From Hydrangea macrophylla (Eukaryota > Streptophyta > Magnoliopsida > Cornales > Hydrangeaceae), in contig CM066991.1 of NCBI GenBank assembly GCA_033977485.1, positions 57,407,350-57,471,349 on the forward strand: a DNA stretch of 64,000 nucleotides. Reading direction: 5' to 3'. Below, one piece after another: positions 23,130 through 34,772 of the stretch. The translations under genes were made by a program, and so were the position numbers. Below the pieces are notes generated by a model. The model worked only from the letters and a program-made list of their open reading frames with translations. It ran no database searches and was not told where the DNA came from. Within the stretch, counting starts at the first letter, position 1. Every line of letters begins with the position of its first letter.

Positions 23130-25900
23130 AAAGTTCCAGAATCAAACAAGACTCTCATATCAAATCAAATTCCAAAGAGTTGAAACCAATTAGGCTCAAA
23201 TCAAATCTATTTTCAAAGAATCGGAGCCAATCAGGCTTAAGTCAAATCAACTTCAAAGTTCCGAAGCCAATCGGGCTCAAACCAAATCAATTTTCAAAGA
23301 ATCAGAGCCAATCAGGCTCAATTCGAATCAATTTTCAAAGAATTGGAGCCAATCAGGCTCAAATTAAACCAACTTTCAAAGAGTCAGAGCCAATCAGGCT
23401 CAAATCGAATCAAATTTTCAAAGAATTGGAGCCAATCAGGCTTCAAAGTTCGGAGTCAATTAGACTCTTAATCAAATCAACTTTTCAAAATCAGGAGTCA
23501 ATCAGACTCCAATCAATTTAGATTCTTAAAATCAATCAAACTCAAATCAATTCATTTTTCAAAAATCAGGAGTCAATCAGACTCAAGTCAATTCATGTTT
23601 TTCAAAATCAGAGTCATTCAGACTCGAATCAATTCATTCTTCTAAAACCAGGAGTCAACTAGACTCAAATCATCTTAGATTCTCAAAATCAACCAAACTC
23701 AAATCGATTCATTCTTTTAAAATCAGGAGTCAATGAGACTCAAATCAACTTAGATTCTTAAAATCAACCAAGCTCAAATCAATTCATTCTTCGAGAATCA
23801 GGAGTCAATGAGACTCAAATCAACTTAGATTCTTAAAATCAACTAAACTCAATTCAATTCATTCTTCGAAAATCAAGAGTCAATCAGACTCAAGCCAATT
23901 CATGTTTTTTTTTCAAATCGGAGTCATTCAGACTCTTTTAATTCATTTTCTGAAATCAGGAGTCAGTCAAACTCAAACAAATTCAATTTCACCAAGTCCG
24001 GAGTCAATTTGACTCAAATCAAATTCAACTTCAAATTCAAATCTTAAATCATGAGTCAATCAGACTTGATTCAATTTCTTAATTCGCAAAATCGGACAAA
24101 ACTAGGAGTCAATCGGACTCAAAGAAATTTAAATTCATAAAACTGGGCTTAAAGAATTTCTATTTCACAAAAGAATTTTTACAAAATTGGGAGTCAATCG
24201 AACTCAAAGAATTTCTATTTCACAAGATTGGGAGTCATCCAGACCCAAAAGAATTTCTAATTTTAAAAAACATGAGCCATTCAGACTCAAAAGAATTTCT
24301 AACTTCCAGAACCAATCAGACTCAAAAGAATTCCCAATTCCAAATTATGAGTCAATCATACTCAAAAGAATTTTTAATTTCAAAATCGGAGTCAAACAGA
24401 CTCAAAATAATTTCAAATTCCTAGAAGAGGAGTCAATTGCACTCGAATCAGATTCTATTTCACAACACCGATCAGACTCACAAATTCAAAGGGAGTCACG
24501 TGGATCCAAAAATTCAATTTTCTTACACAAGGAGTCAATAAATTCACATTTTGAAACAAAAGAGTCATTCGGATCCATGGACCCGCATTTCCATAACAAC
24601 AGAGTTACTAGGACTCAAAAACTCGCATTTTACAACCACAGAGTCATTTAGGCTCAAAATTTGCATTTTACAACAACAGAGTCACTCGGTCTCAACGAAA
24701 TTCACGGAGTTACACGAACTCAACAAAAATTCACTTCTTATACAAATGGAATCACACAGACTTAATCAAACTCACATTTCATACAAATGGAGTCATACGG
24801 ACTCAACAAATGTGTATATATATATATATATATATTTATGCAAATGGAGTCACATAGACTCAACGAATTCACTTTTTATACAAATGGAGTCACACGGACT
24901 CAAAGAATTTCCTATTTCAAAATCGAGGGTTAATTTTTAACATTTCAAAATTTCTTAATCAGAGTCAATTTTGACTCAACAAAAAAAAAAATTCCAATTT
25001 TCAAAATCAGGAGTTACATCAGACTCAACTTATTTTAATTCCCAAAATCAGGAGTCAAATTAGACTCAATTTAATTCAATTCAGTTCATCAGAGTCATTC
25101 AAACTCAGTTTTATTCAAATTCTAAAATCAGAAGTTAGTCAGATTCAATTCAATTCAATTCAACTTTCAGAATCGGGAGTCAATTAGGCTCAATTCAATT
25201 CAATTTTTCAAAATCTGGAGTCAATTAGACTCATTTCAGTTCCATATTCTAAAATTGGAATTCAATCAGACTTAAATAGTTTCTATTTCACCAATTCAAA
25301 AGTCAATTAGACTCAAAGAATTTATGCTTCACAAAATTGGAGTCAATCATACTCAAAATTTCATATTTCACAAAGTCGATGTCACGCGGACTCAAAATTT
25401 CATTTCGTTATTCAAACGAAATCACACGGACTCAACAAATTCATATTTTACACAAACGGAGTCACGCGGACTCGAAAATTCATATTTTACATAAACGGAG
25501 TCATGCAGACTCAAAATTTCATATATTCACAAAGACAGAGTCATGCGGACTCAAAAATTCATACTTTACAACACGAAGTCACGCAGACTTGAAGAATTAT
25601 GAACTTTTGCAAAATATGCGGACTCGAAATTTCATTTCTTTATTCAAATGAAGTCACGCGGACTCAAAAATATTCATATTTTACACAAACGGAGTCACGC
25701 GGACTCGAAAATTCATATTTTACATAAACGGAGTCATGCAGACTCAAAATTTCATACATTCACAAAGACAGAGTCATGCGGACTCAAAAATTCATACTTT
25801 ACAACACGAAGTCACGCAGACTTGAAGAATTATGAACTTTTGCAAAATCGAAGTCATGAAGACTCAAAGAATCAAAGGAGCCGAATAAGGCTCAAGTACT
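23130..25900. repeat. Degenerate array of GAGTC-N5-GACTC dyads (several dozen units)
   Basis: Units of about 30 to 55 bases centred on a short inverted repeat. From about 23195 to 23450 the arms read GAGCC...GGCTC (as in GAGCCAATCAGGCTC). From about 23450 to 25890 they read GAGTC...GACTC (GAGTCAATCAGACTC, GAGTCACGCGGACTC). Spacers are A/T-rich. A block of about 235 bases is duplicated with few differences (about 25390-25615 and 25625-25850). An (AT)n run lies at 24812-24835. Long open frames here reflect repeat period, not genes. Confidence 0.85.
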
Positions 25901-25974
25901 TGATTGATTAATGATGATGATGATAGACTGACGAGGAGCTTTTAGCACTGAAATGAGCTCGTTTGAATGAGCTT

Positions 25975-26375
25975 GTCACGAGTGTGGATTTGCCACGAAA
26001 GTGGGCTTATGAGGCATGTTTGCCACGAAGTGGGCTTATGTGCATGGACTTGTCATGAGCGTTGGTTTGGCCAAAAGAGTGCCACCGGGGTGGGCTTTCA
26101 TGAATGAAGCTGCCACATAAATGGGCTTATGATGGGGTCGCCACAAAAGTGGGCTTATAATGGTGGTCACCACGAAAGTGGGCTTTTGATGAGAGGGTGC
26201 CATATGAATGGGCTTATGATGGGGTCGCCACAAAAGTGGGCTTATAATGGTGGTCACCACGAAAGTGGGCTTTTGATGAGAGGGTGCCATATGAATGGGC
26301 TTATGATGGGGTCGCCACAAAAGTGGGCTTATAATGGTGGCCACCACGAAAGTGGGCTTTGGAGAAAATGCTTTC
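25975..26375. repeat. GCCAC...GTGGGCTT repeat with 87-bp higher-order unit
   Basis: Short units of about 28 to 32 bases (GCCACRAAAGTGGGCTTAT). From 26137 an exact 87-bp higher-order unit repeats, with the GTCGCCAC landmark at 26137, 26224 and 26311. Because 87 is a multiple of three, both strands are open across it (26036-26395), giving repeat-encoded frames with no sign of being genes. The unit has its own dyad (GCCAC...GTGGGC). Confidence 0.9.
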
Positions 26376-26879
26376 CTGCATCTGCGGACCCTTGAAATAA
26401 ATAAGAAGAAAGAGGGAAGCCACCTATGCCCCTAGTCTTGGACCCTTCATATTTCCACTTTAGCATTGTGTTATGATAGTGTTTAAAAATCCTGCTTGCA
26501 TTTCTCTTGGGAGACTCATGGAGACTCTTCAAATCTTTATTCATCATCCTAAACCCACACAATTGAGACCATTATTGACTCATCAAAGGGGGACAATCTT
26601 GGCAAAGTGATTATACAAGCGACTGACTCAAACCCTGTATTAATATGAATCAATGTGCTTTCATCGTGAATAATGTATCATCTTCCTTTCATTTATTCAT
26701 CATCTTACAATGGTAGTACTTTACCGACACATCTAAACTTTGAAGGTTCTCTTTTCGAGCTAGCTGATTCTTTGCCTAACCAGAGTGCGCTTCAAATTAC
26801 TGCTTTAGCTTAGAGAATAAAAGACATTCTATTTCAATCCATTCAAAACAAACTTGATTACTTGAGAACTTGTCTCTGA

Positions 26880-27250
26880 CATGGAGGGATTTTGGCAAAC
26901 GAAGTTTGCCCCTAGTTTGCATAGGACTTGGAGGCATTGCTTCTGGGATTAAATGGGGTGTTCAGCAAACAAAGTTTGCCCCTGGTTTGGCGATATATAT
27001 GTGGCTCCAAGCAAACTTACGCAAGTTTGCCCCCTTGAAAGAAGGAAACCAAAGGCGCAAAGGGTGATGCTATGGTTCAAGGATGGTTATGGACCGAGAA
27101 CCTTGGAAGGTTCACCTACTTATTCCTGAACGGGAATCAGGTCCAAAGTAGTTCGGCTAAGGCCTGAAAGAAAGTGCCAGATCATAGCAAGGGCGGTGAC
27201 CGAACCGGGTAGGCTGCCTACGTATCCCCGAGTGGGAATCAGGTCAAAAA
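26880..27250 (-). other. Tat post-integrase region of D3 with GCAAAC hairpins
   Basis: Reversed, 27189-27250 matches 42520-42580 of D2, just after integrase (CTGATTCCC...GAAACGTAGG...TTCGGTC). It holds three hairpin motifs, GCAAAC-loop-GTTTGC, at 26895-26909, 26965-26979 and 27011-27030, each flanked by CCCC on the plus strand (GGGG before the stem on the element strand). D2 has two at 42619-42634 and 42665-42679. Confidence 0.7.
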
Positions 27251-29030
27251 CGTAGTTCATCGATTCTGGAGGTCTTGAAAGAATAAGGCTTCAAGAATTA
27301 TGGGCTTTTCGAGCCATGTTTTCATTTGAGTCCAATGAGTGCTTTTTTTCTGGGCAAATTTTTTAAAACAGATTCCTTGTGGTAGCTTTTGAACAAAATG
27401 ATGAGAACATGAACTACGTCTCCCTTTTATTATTTTTTTTCTTTTATTCTTTTTTTTTTTTTTTTTTTTTTTTTTGGTTTTTTGGCGGTTGATTCTTTTC
27501 ACCTTTTCACTAGCCAGTCAATCTTTACAACCATCATAACACATCGTGTTTGAATCATACTCTACCATACTCATAAAGCAATAGCAGCCCTCCAAATCAC
27601 TCTTTATTTTTCTCAAAGATACCTTTGTATTGTTTTAGGCCCACTTAGCCATTGAGCCTCTCACAAAATTTTGATACTAATTGATACTTTTAAATCTCTC
27701 TTTTCATTTCCAATTTCTTTTCTTTGTTCAGAACAACACAAAGCCTTCATGTACCAATGATATACTTTGAAGTGCTCAAGAATTCTCAATCTTATTTATT
27801 CTTCTTCTTTTTTTTCTCTTTCCTTTCTTTTCTCTACCTCACTATCTCATATTCTCTTCATGATTTTGACTGGCTAGGATTCGGATTTTGAAATCAACAC
27901 GCATCTTATTTTTGCTCTAACTTTTGCCTAGGCGCCCTTTCGGGTTTTCATCCTAGCGAGCTCCTTCATCTTCATTTTTTTCTTTAATTTCTCTTTTTTT
28001 TTTTTTTTCGTGCTCTCACTTTTGCCTAGGCGCCCTTTTGGGTTTTCATCCTAGCGAGCTCTTTCTTTTCTTCTTTTTTTCTCTTTTTTTTTGGAAGAAG
28101 AAGTTCATTTAAAACATTTGGCTACCATCAAGGATCAAGTTATGACTTTGGACTGGTTGGGCTCATCTTTTAGGCTTGGTATTTAAAAAAAAGAGATGGT
28201 GAGCAAGCTTCAAGTTCCAAGTTCATCTTTTCAAGATTAAGCAAGAGCATCTTTAAATTCTTAAAGTAAAGCAAATCAATTCTCTACTCCTCCGTGGTTT
28301 TGGCACAGAATTTGCTTTGATCACTTGGGGATCCTTTTCAATGCAAAGATTTATTAACAATAGTATTTTCCATGATCATTTGAAAAAGAAAATTTTTTTT
28401 TTCTTCCTCTTTTTTTTCTTGGCTTAATGATCCATACATTCACTACTTGGCACACTGAATCAAACAGAATGAGATTTTATTCAACTAGTAGGGAAAAAGG
28501 ATTACATCACTTGACTCGATAAAAAGAAACTTAAAAAAAAGAAACTCGATAACCGACTGACTCAAAGACTCGACTGGACTTGACACTTAACTCCTACTTA
28601 ACATGACTCGACTACCGGACTAGACTCGGCTTGGCCTCAATTGGAGTGTCACAGATGATTTTCAATTTACTGGGTCCCCAAGAGAATCCACATTCGTTTC
28701 AACAACAGTATTCCCAAACACTATCACCCTACTATCATCATTTGAACCTTCGAGTTCACCACAATCCAACAACATGTGTGCAAAAACATTTTCTTCTTTA
28801 AATCAAGAAAGATGAACCCAAGAAGATTAGAAGTGTCCTCACCAGGGGATCTTGTTGTTCCACTCTTTCTACAAATCCAACAACATAGAGAGGTAAAAGG
28901 TTCGCAAGCAGAATTGATTTTCAAGAGGCAAGGAATTTTGAGGAACTATTGGATTACTTTCTGAATTTGTATTTTACATGCACGTAATGACGTTTGACTG
29001 ACATGATGAGAGTGCCAAAATGTACATGCT
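27251..29030 (-). other. Non-coding filler replacing gag-pol in D3
   Basis: No gene on either strand. T-rich with a long T run (27449-27475). A block of about 38 bases starting GCCTAGGCGCCC occurs twice (27926 and 28024), 98 bases apart. An ACTCGAC-rich stretch is at 28515-28640. The junctions lie close to the gag start and the integrase end of D2, as expected for an internally replaced, non-autonomous derivative. Confidence 0.55.
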
Positions 29031-30206
29031 TTAATGTTTTGATGTGGCTAAATGCATGCACCGCACACATGACACACGGATGAAATGCAAATGTGTGTGT
29101 GCCTATTCTGTATGCAAAAGAAAGGAAAATTCTAGTCCTAGCACATATAACATATAAGCACATAAAATCCTCATCCATGTCAAGTGCGCTTAACTTCTCC
29201 TTTCATCGTGATCCTCATTACCCCTTCAAGGTTTGAAAATTTTTAGAATTTTTGAAATCCATTTGACAAGTATTTCCCCTAGATGATGGGCTCTTTCAAA
29301 TTCTTAAGGAGTTTTCCTTTGAAGGCAACATTTCTGAACAAAAGATGATTGGGTTGAAACTTCGCTTTAAAATTCATTTGAAAAGCATTTCTTTAATTGG
29401 AGAGATCTTTCAAAAACAATTCTCAAGGATTTTGAACCTTTTATTAAAAAAGAGGATATGAAAATATTTCTCAATAAGAAAAATGATTTGGGTTTTACTT
29501 GAAAAATGAACCTTAAACATTTTTTTTTCTTTGAAAGGGTAAAAAATTTTCAAAACAAATTATTCTTCTTTTGGATAAAAGATGATGATTAATAAAAAAA
29601 TTTCATAAACCATGAACTTTGGATTCTTGGGTAGGAGCATCACACGATTAGATAATCATCGCACTTTTCATGAATTCGGATGCATACAAGGTCAATGATG
29701 CTTAGCTAAACATGATACAAGAGATGTAATCTTACAATCAAGATTCGGCTTATTCTTAAATGTCATAGGACATGAAAAGGAATTGCCCAAAAGTGATTAA
29801 GAGGTTACTTATCTTTTATCAAGTAAGCATCGTCATCATCTCAAGTAATCCCTTTCGGGCATACAAAACTCCCTAGCACATAACCCTAATCAAGAATGGA
29901 CTCCCTAATTTTGAAAGGTTCTATGGAAACTACTATGCAAAGGCCGGGTTTTGGTCAAATACAGGACCCTTGACACACACCCGATAGGATGCTTCATATA
30001 CCAAAACATGGTACGAGATCAAGGGTGATCACACGGTCCCATGATGACTTGACCGACCGGGTTGCCCCGAGCCTCCAAGGTCATAGTTCCGTGCAATCGA
30101 CTGGCGAGACATGCAAGTGCAATGCAACGGGCACACAAAAATTAATTAATTTGATAAAAAGGATGCTTTCAAGTCTAATCCTCGAGTGAACCCAAAATCC
30201 GAAATG

Positions 30207-30256
30207 CTGGTCTGCGAAACCAGAGATTCTGGGTTCGATCCCCAGCAGAGTCGCCA
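30207..30256 (-). other. Extended primer-binding site of D3: 50-nt tRNA-Arg 3' half (tRNA sense on plus strand)
   Basis: The plus strand reads the tRNA directly: CTGGT stem, CTGCGAA loop, ACCAG stem, AGATT variable, CTGGG/TTCGATC/CCCAG T arm, acceptor strand, discriminator G and CCA. This equals tRNA-Arg nt 27-76 exactly (5+7+5+5+17+7+1+3=50). The only notable change from the ACG tRNA gene as I recall it is G for A at wobble position 34, plus one acceptor-stem base. The 5' half is absent, so this is not a tRNA gene. Confidence 0.88.
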
Positions 30257-30259
30257 GAT

Positions 30260-33200
30260 TGTGGATATCGCAGGTTTTCAAATTTTACCCACTTTTAAAA
30301 CAAATATTTTCAATTTTCAAAGAGTCGCCACTTAATTTTTAAAAGGAAAAATTAAGAAACCATTTTAAAAGCAAACTGATCTTTTGCGAAACCAAAGATA
30401 AACTGGGTCCGGGGATTATGGAATGAAAGGGGAAGGAGCCCGGCGGACTAAAACACCCCCTTTCATCCTATCTCACGATAGGCCTCTACTCAACATCCTT
30501 TTTAATCAAATTAATAATCTAAGCATGCCCTCAATTAATACATATATGTAGGTATACATAACACAAGCATGTTGAAAGGGTGCAAAATTGCTAACGGTAA
30601 AATATCATTCATAAGTCACATAATTCAACTAGCAAACAACATGATATGCAATAGAGAACTAGAAAACATACCCGGGATCCAGCCGCGAATATCAAACGTG
30701 CAATGCATGCAAAATAAACCTAAGAAAGGTCTCTAACACATATATGCACATAAGGCAAAACCTAAGCTAAGGTGTCGCACATGGGGTCGAAAAATCAATT
30801 AAAATCAATAAAATAGATTAAACTAGAGAAGGGTTGAGAAATTGTACCTCAAAGCGCTACAAAACAAAGGTTAGTACACATGCCTTAGACAAGATATAAT
30901 ATCAAAAGGTAATTAATCATAGGTCATGTTCAATTAAATTCAACTAAGTCCAACTTCATCCAAGAACTAGTTCTAACTATAAGCATCAATGTACATGAAT
31001 GAATGAATGATTATGAACAAGGGTGAGACATGAATTTATTCACCAATTTGGATCACTAAGCCTCTGGATTTAATTTAAATTATCATTATTCAAAACATGG
31101 TTTGGGTCTCAAGACATTAGGAGACCATTTGAGTTAAAATAAATAAGATGAGATGAAAACAGTAGCAGTTTTTTGTGATTTACAGAGAGCAGACCAGACG
31201 TTCCAAAATAGAAATAAAATACTTTTGATGGTTGGATCTTAATGATTTTTGGATATGTTATGCCTCTGTGAGTCTAGTTTCTAACCCAAAAAGAAAATCG
31301 AGGTTTCAACGGTTAGATCTCCGGGAATACTGAAAATACTAGACCTCACTCAGGATTCTGCAACTCTCTGTCCAGAGATCTTGTATGATTTTCTAAAAAT
31401 AGTAAAAAATGAGAAACACTTAGATCTTTTTAGGGTACTTTCCTAACACATTAAGGTACTTATAAAAAATTATTTGAGATCCCAAAAACTTTATTAGGGT
31501 TCTGATTTATTAATTTCAAAACGGACTTATTATTCTGAAAGTATTCTAGAACTCTGGACAGATTATGATTAGCTCACAAAAACCATGATCAAACCCTTCT
31601 AATCACAAGATCTTGCTAAAATAAAAATCACAGTGGTAAAACAATGTGTTATGAACATTTTCCCGTTGGTTTCATTCGATTCCAACGGTCGGATTTCAAA
31701 CTAAAAATCTTTGATCACAGAGGGTTTAAGAATTCACTGCACCAATATTGAAGTTACGTTCACATTTCAAATCAAACTTAATCCATGACTCTAGAGAGAG
31801 CTAGAATCAAGTATGATTATGACCATTAAAATGAATAATGAAATATAAAATGATCCATAGACTTATCCTTGGAGAACCTCATACTTAGATCTCCAAATAT
31901 AGAGTCCTAGTAAGAATACCCAAGGTTTTACTCAATCTAATAGACTTTTAAACATTCAAGTTCCATAGATTTCATCAAACTATGAAAGCTTACACTCAAA
32001 TCCTCTCCCAAACATATGGTCCATGAGGAGATTATAACCATGAAATCATACTCTCCTCCCAAATCAATGGTCCTTGGAGATTAAATGAGACTATGATTTA
32101 CATAAACCTCTATGGAACATGGAGTGAGTTCCATAAGATTCATAGTGAGATCCCCTAGCCATGAGTTAAGACTTGTATCTCACCAACTATGGGTAGATAT
32201 GACCATGATCAACCTTAGTCTCCATATAAATCATAGGATCATAGGAGACTAGAGGATCAAACTCAAGAGGATCCAATGAGATATTAAAGATCTCATGGAT
32301 CTCAAAAGGAAAATAGAGACAAAGAGAAATAGAATCAAAGTTTACTTGAAGAAAACCAAGTGAAGATCCCTTCACAAACTAGTTTTATTTTAAACCTAAG
32401 GCTCTTATTAAGATCCAAATCAATGAAAGCAAGTAGGAATTCAATCACAATTCTATGTGGTGTGTGATGAAATGAGGTGGGAAGAGAGGTTTTGAAAATG
32501 TGTAAAAGTCCTAGATCTATGAATTGTGATTGAATTACATATAATAAGTATAGGGATAAGGATTTAACCTCTAGATCTTCTCAGGATTTGATTGATTTGG
32601 AGAGATCCAAGCCTTACAAGCAATGCTCTTCTTCTTCTTCCTTGAAGCTTCAAGGTTCTTCAATGGAGATTTGAGGAATTTGGATGAATTGGGTAAGATT
32701 TCTATGGGGTCTTTGGGTTTCTCTCTCTATATTTCTCTAAGAACAAACTCTATCTTCAAAATTCAGCCTTTCTCTTTTAGATTCAAGTCTCTCTCTCAAG
32801 ATTCAAGTCTCCAACCCCCCCAAAATGAGAGAAAATGGGGGTTTTATAGACTTTCATTATCTTAGGGGCTAAGATAAGGGTAGATAGGTCAATTAGGGAT
32901 GGTGGGGGCATGGTTTGCATGACCTAGGAGTAGTAAACACGTATACAAAAAACGGCATCGTTTGGTGCATTCATTTGATCAAAGATTGAAAAAGAATTTT
33001 GACTTAAAAATGCAAATCAGCCCAGGCCGGCACTCGATGAGATGAAACGGCACTCTCTGAGTGCCGCGCGGCACTCGCTGAATGCCGGACGGCACTCAGT
33101 GAGTGCCGCAGCGGCATTCACTGACTGCCGTTCGGGCACTTTGAGTGCCGCTGCACAGCAATCCAGCACTATTCACAGCAATTCAGCACCTTAATTTCAT

Positions 33201-33842
33201 TTCATGTCATTTAAGTAAATGTCGTTTAATTTATGTATTTACTTAAGACAATAAATGTAATTAAGGAAATACCCCCCATTTGGATTCAATAAAAATATCT
33301 AGAAAATCAAAATCCTTAAGGAAAAAAAGTCAACTCTCCCTCCGAAGGCAAAATTTCGATTTTCTGCAAGATTCTTCTTAAAAGCCTTTCAATTTCACCA
33401 TGATTCCCTTCATTTAAAAATTCTAAAAAAACATTTCTAGCATAAGGGAGACCCAATGAACAATTACCGGGACTTTTCATCTTGAAATTCAAAAATTTTA
33501 CGATTGACTCCCTTTTGACCCGTTGACTTTTCACTGGGTCAACTGTTGACTTTTTCTTTCGGGGTTCTTGCTGAATTACTCTCTTTTTTGAAAATGATTT
33601 TGAGATGCTCCGAGAACATTGCCGTATTCCTATACGTGTCCAAAACTCATGGTCTACAAGGTGACGAGTAGATGAGAATTTTGGTCTTTTGGCTGAAAAT
33701 GGTGATTTTGAACCGAGATTCTTCTAGGAAGAGAGTCAGATTGCTTGTAAGAGTCTTGATTCCGTCGAGACATATTCATCATTGATCTCTAGAGGTAAAT
33801 CCCCCTAAGTTTAATAGTTCGGTCAAAATTGGGGTGTCTACA
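30260..33842 (-). repeat. 5' LTR of Tat derivative D3 (3583 bp)
   Basis: On the minus strand it starts TGTAGACACCCCAATTTTGA at 33842 and ends GATATCCACA at 30260, three bases before the primer site. TATAAAA lies at 32848-32842 (minus). U3 carries the CGGCA...TGCCG cluster. It is much longer than typical LTRs and has no gene. It meets the truncated D2 LTR head to head at 33842/33843. Confidence 0.85.
32842..33155 (-). promoter_or_regulatory. D3 LTR promoter: CGGCA-TGCCG dyad cluster and TATA box
   Basis: 33027-33155 holds about five dyads (for example CGGCACTCAGTGAGTGCCG, nearly perfectly self-complementary). TATAAAA is at 32848-32842 on the minus strand, about 180 bases downstream in the direction of transcription, followed by a CT-rich leader. 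Confidence 0.7.
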
Positions 33843-34719
33843 GGTCTAAATGACTTTTCTATGATCTAAGGCTTAAACCATGCTTTAATAATGATTAGTT
33901 GAGCTTGAATTCAAGGTTTAAGAGTATTTCATAGTTTATCCTTGTCCATGTACATATTCAATCATATGGTTTGGCACTTGTAATTAGGATTTATTTGCTT
34001 TGGATTTAATTACAGTAGATAGATCTAAGCTAGAAATTTAGGATTGTTATTTCTAACATCATATTTTACATATCATGTGAACTAACCCTTTGTTTTGTAG
34101 CGCTATTAAGGTACGATTTCTCGATCCCTCTCTAGCTTATTAAATTCCTTGATTTTTATTTGATTTTTCGACTTAATGCGCGACACCTTAGAATTAGGTT
34201 TTGCCTTATGTGTATATATGATTAGAGACTCTTTTTTAGGATTTTCTTTTATTCGCATGCATTGCACGTTTATTATCGCTGCTGGATCTCGGGTAAGTTC
34301 ACTTGTCCTCTATTGCATATCATATCGCTTGTTACCTGAATTATGTGGCTTTTGAATGGTATTTTGTCAATTGCAATTTTAAACCCTTTGGACATGCTTT
34401 TGTGATGTATATGTATATATGTATTAGTTGAGGGCATGCTTAGATTAATAAATTTGATTAAAAGGATGTTGAGTAGAGGCCTATCGCAAGATAGGATGAG
34501 AGAGGGTGTTTTAGTCCGACGGGCTCCTTCCTCTCTCATTCCATAATCCCCGGACCTAGTTAATCTTTGGTTTCGCAAAAGATCAGTTTGCTTTTAAAAT
34601 GGTTTCTTAATTTTTCCTTTTAAAAAATTAAGTGGCGACTCATTTGTTTTGAATTTGAAATTTGGAAAAAGATTTGGAATCTTGAAAAGCTGTGGGTAAG
34701 TCAACCTGCGATATCCACA
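33843..34719 (+). repeat. Tat D2 5' LTR, 3' part only
   Basis: Collinear with 8280-9159 and, reversed, with the left portion of the D3 LTR. It ends in CA at 34719. The U3 half is missing; D3 begins immediately to its left on the other strand. Confidence 0.8.
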
Positions 34720-34722
34720 ATC

Positions 34723-34772
34723 TGGCGACTCTGCTGGGGATCGAACCCAGAATCTCTGGTTTCGCAGACCAG
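34723..34772 (+). other. Extended primer-binding site of D2: 50-nt complement of tRNA-Arg 3' half
   Basis: Begins TGGCGACTCTGCTGGGGA and continues through the complement of the T arm, variable loop and anticodon arm to 34772. It is identical in extent to the D1 and D3 sites, and the anticodon position again implies G34. Confidence 0.9.

Larger units (their letters stand above)
26396..33842 (-). mobile_element. Tat-lineage derivative D3 without gag-pol (non-autonomous), minus strand
   Basis: On the minus strand: LTR (33842 to 30260), extended tRNA-Arg primer site (30256-30207), leader collinear with D1/D2 to about 29030, then about 1.7 kb of unrelated non-coding sequence, then the block that follows integrase in D2 (27250-26880). 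Gag, protease, reverse transcriptase and integrase are all absent. The tandem arrays at 20584-26375 may be its 3' untranslated region, as in other Tat elements. No 3' LTR in the matching orientation is found, so the left limit given here is nominal. Confidence 0.7.

Noticed and set aside
23180..25911. Several open frames of 87 to 154 codons in the dyad array
   Set aside because: They follow the repeat period, lack known motifs, and occur in several frames.
30207..30256. Possible truncated tRNA-Arg gene
   Set aside because: Only the 3' half is present, CCA is encoded, and it sits next to an LTR end in three elements; it is a primer-binding site.
19219..33842. One single large element bounded by the two inverted LTR starts
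   Set aside because: The LTR starts face each other instead of being direct repeats, and the flanking 5-mers do not match.
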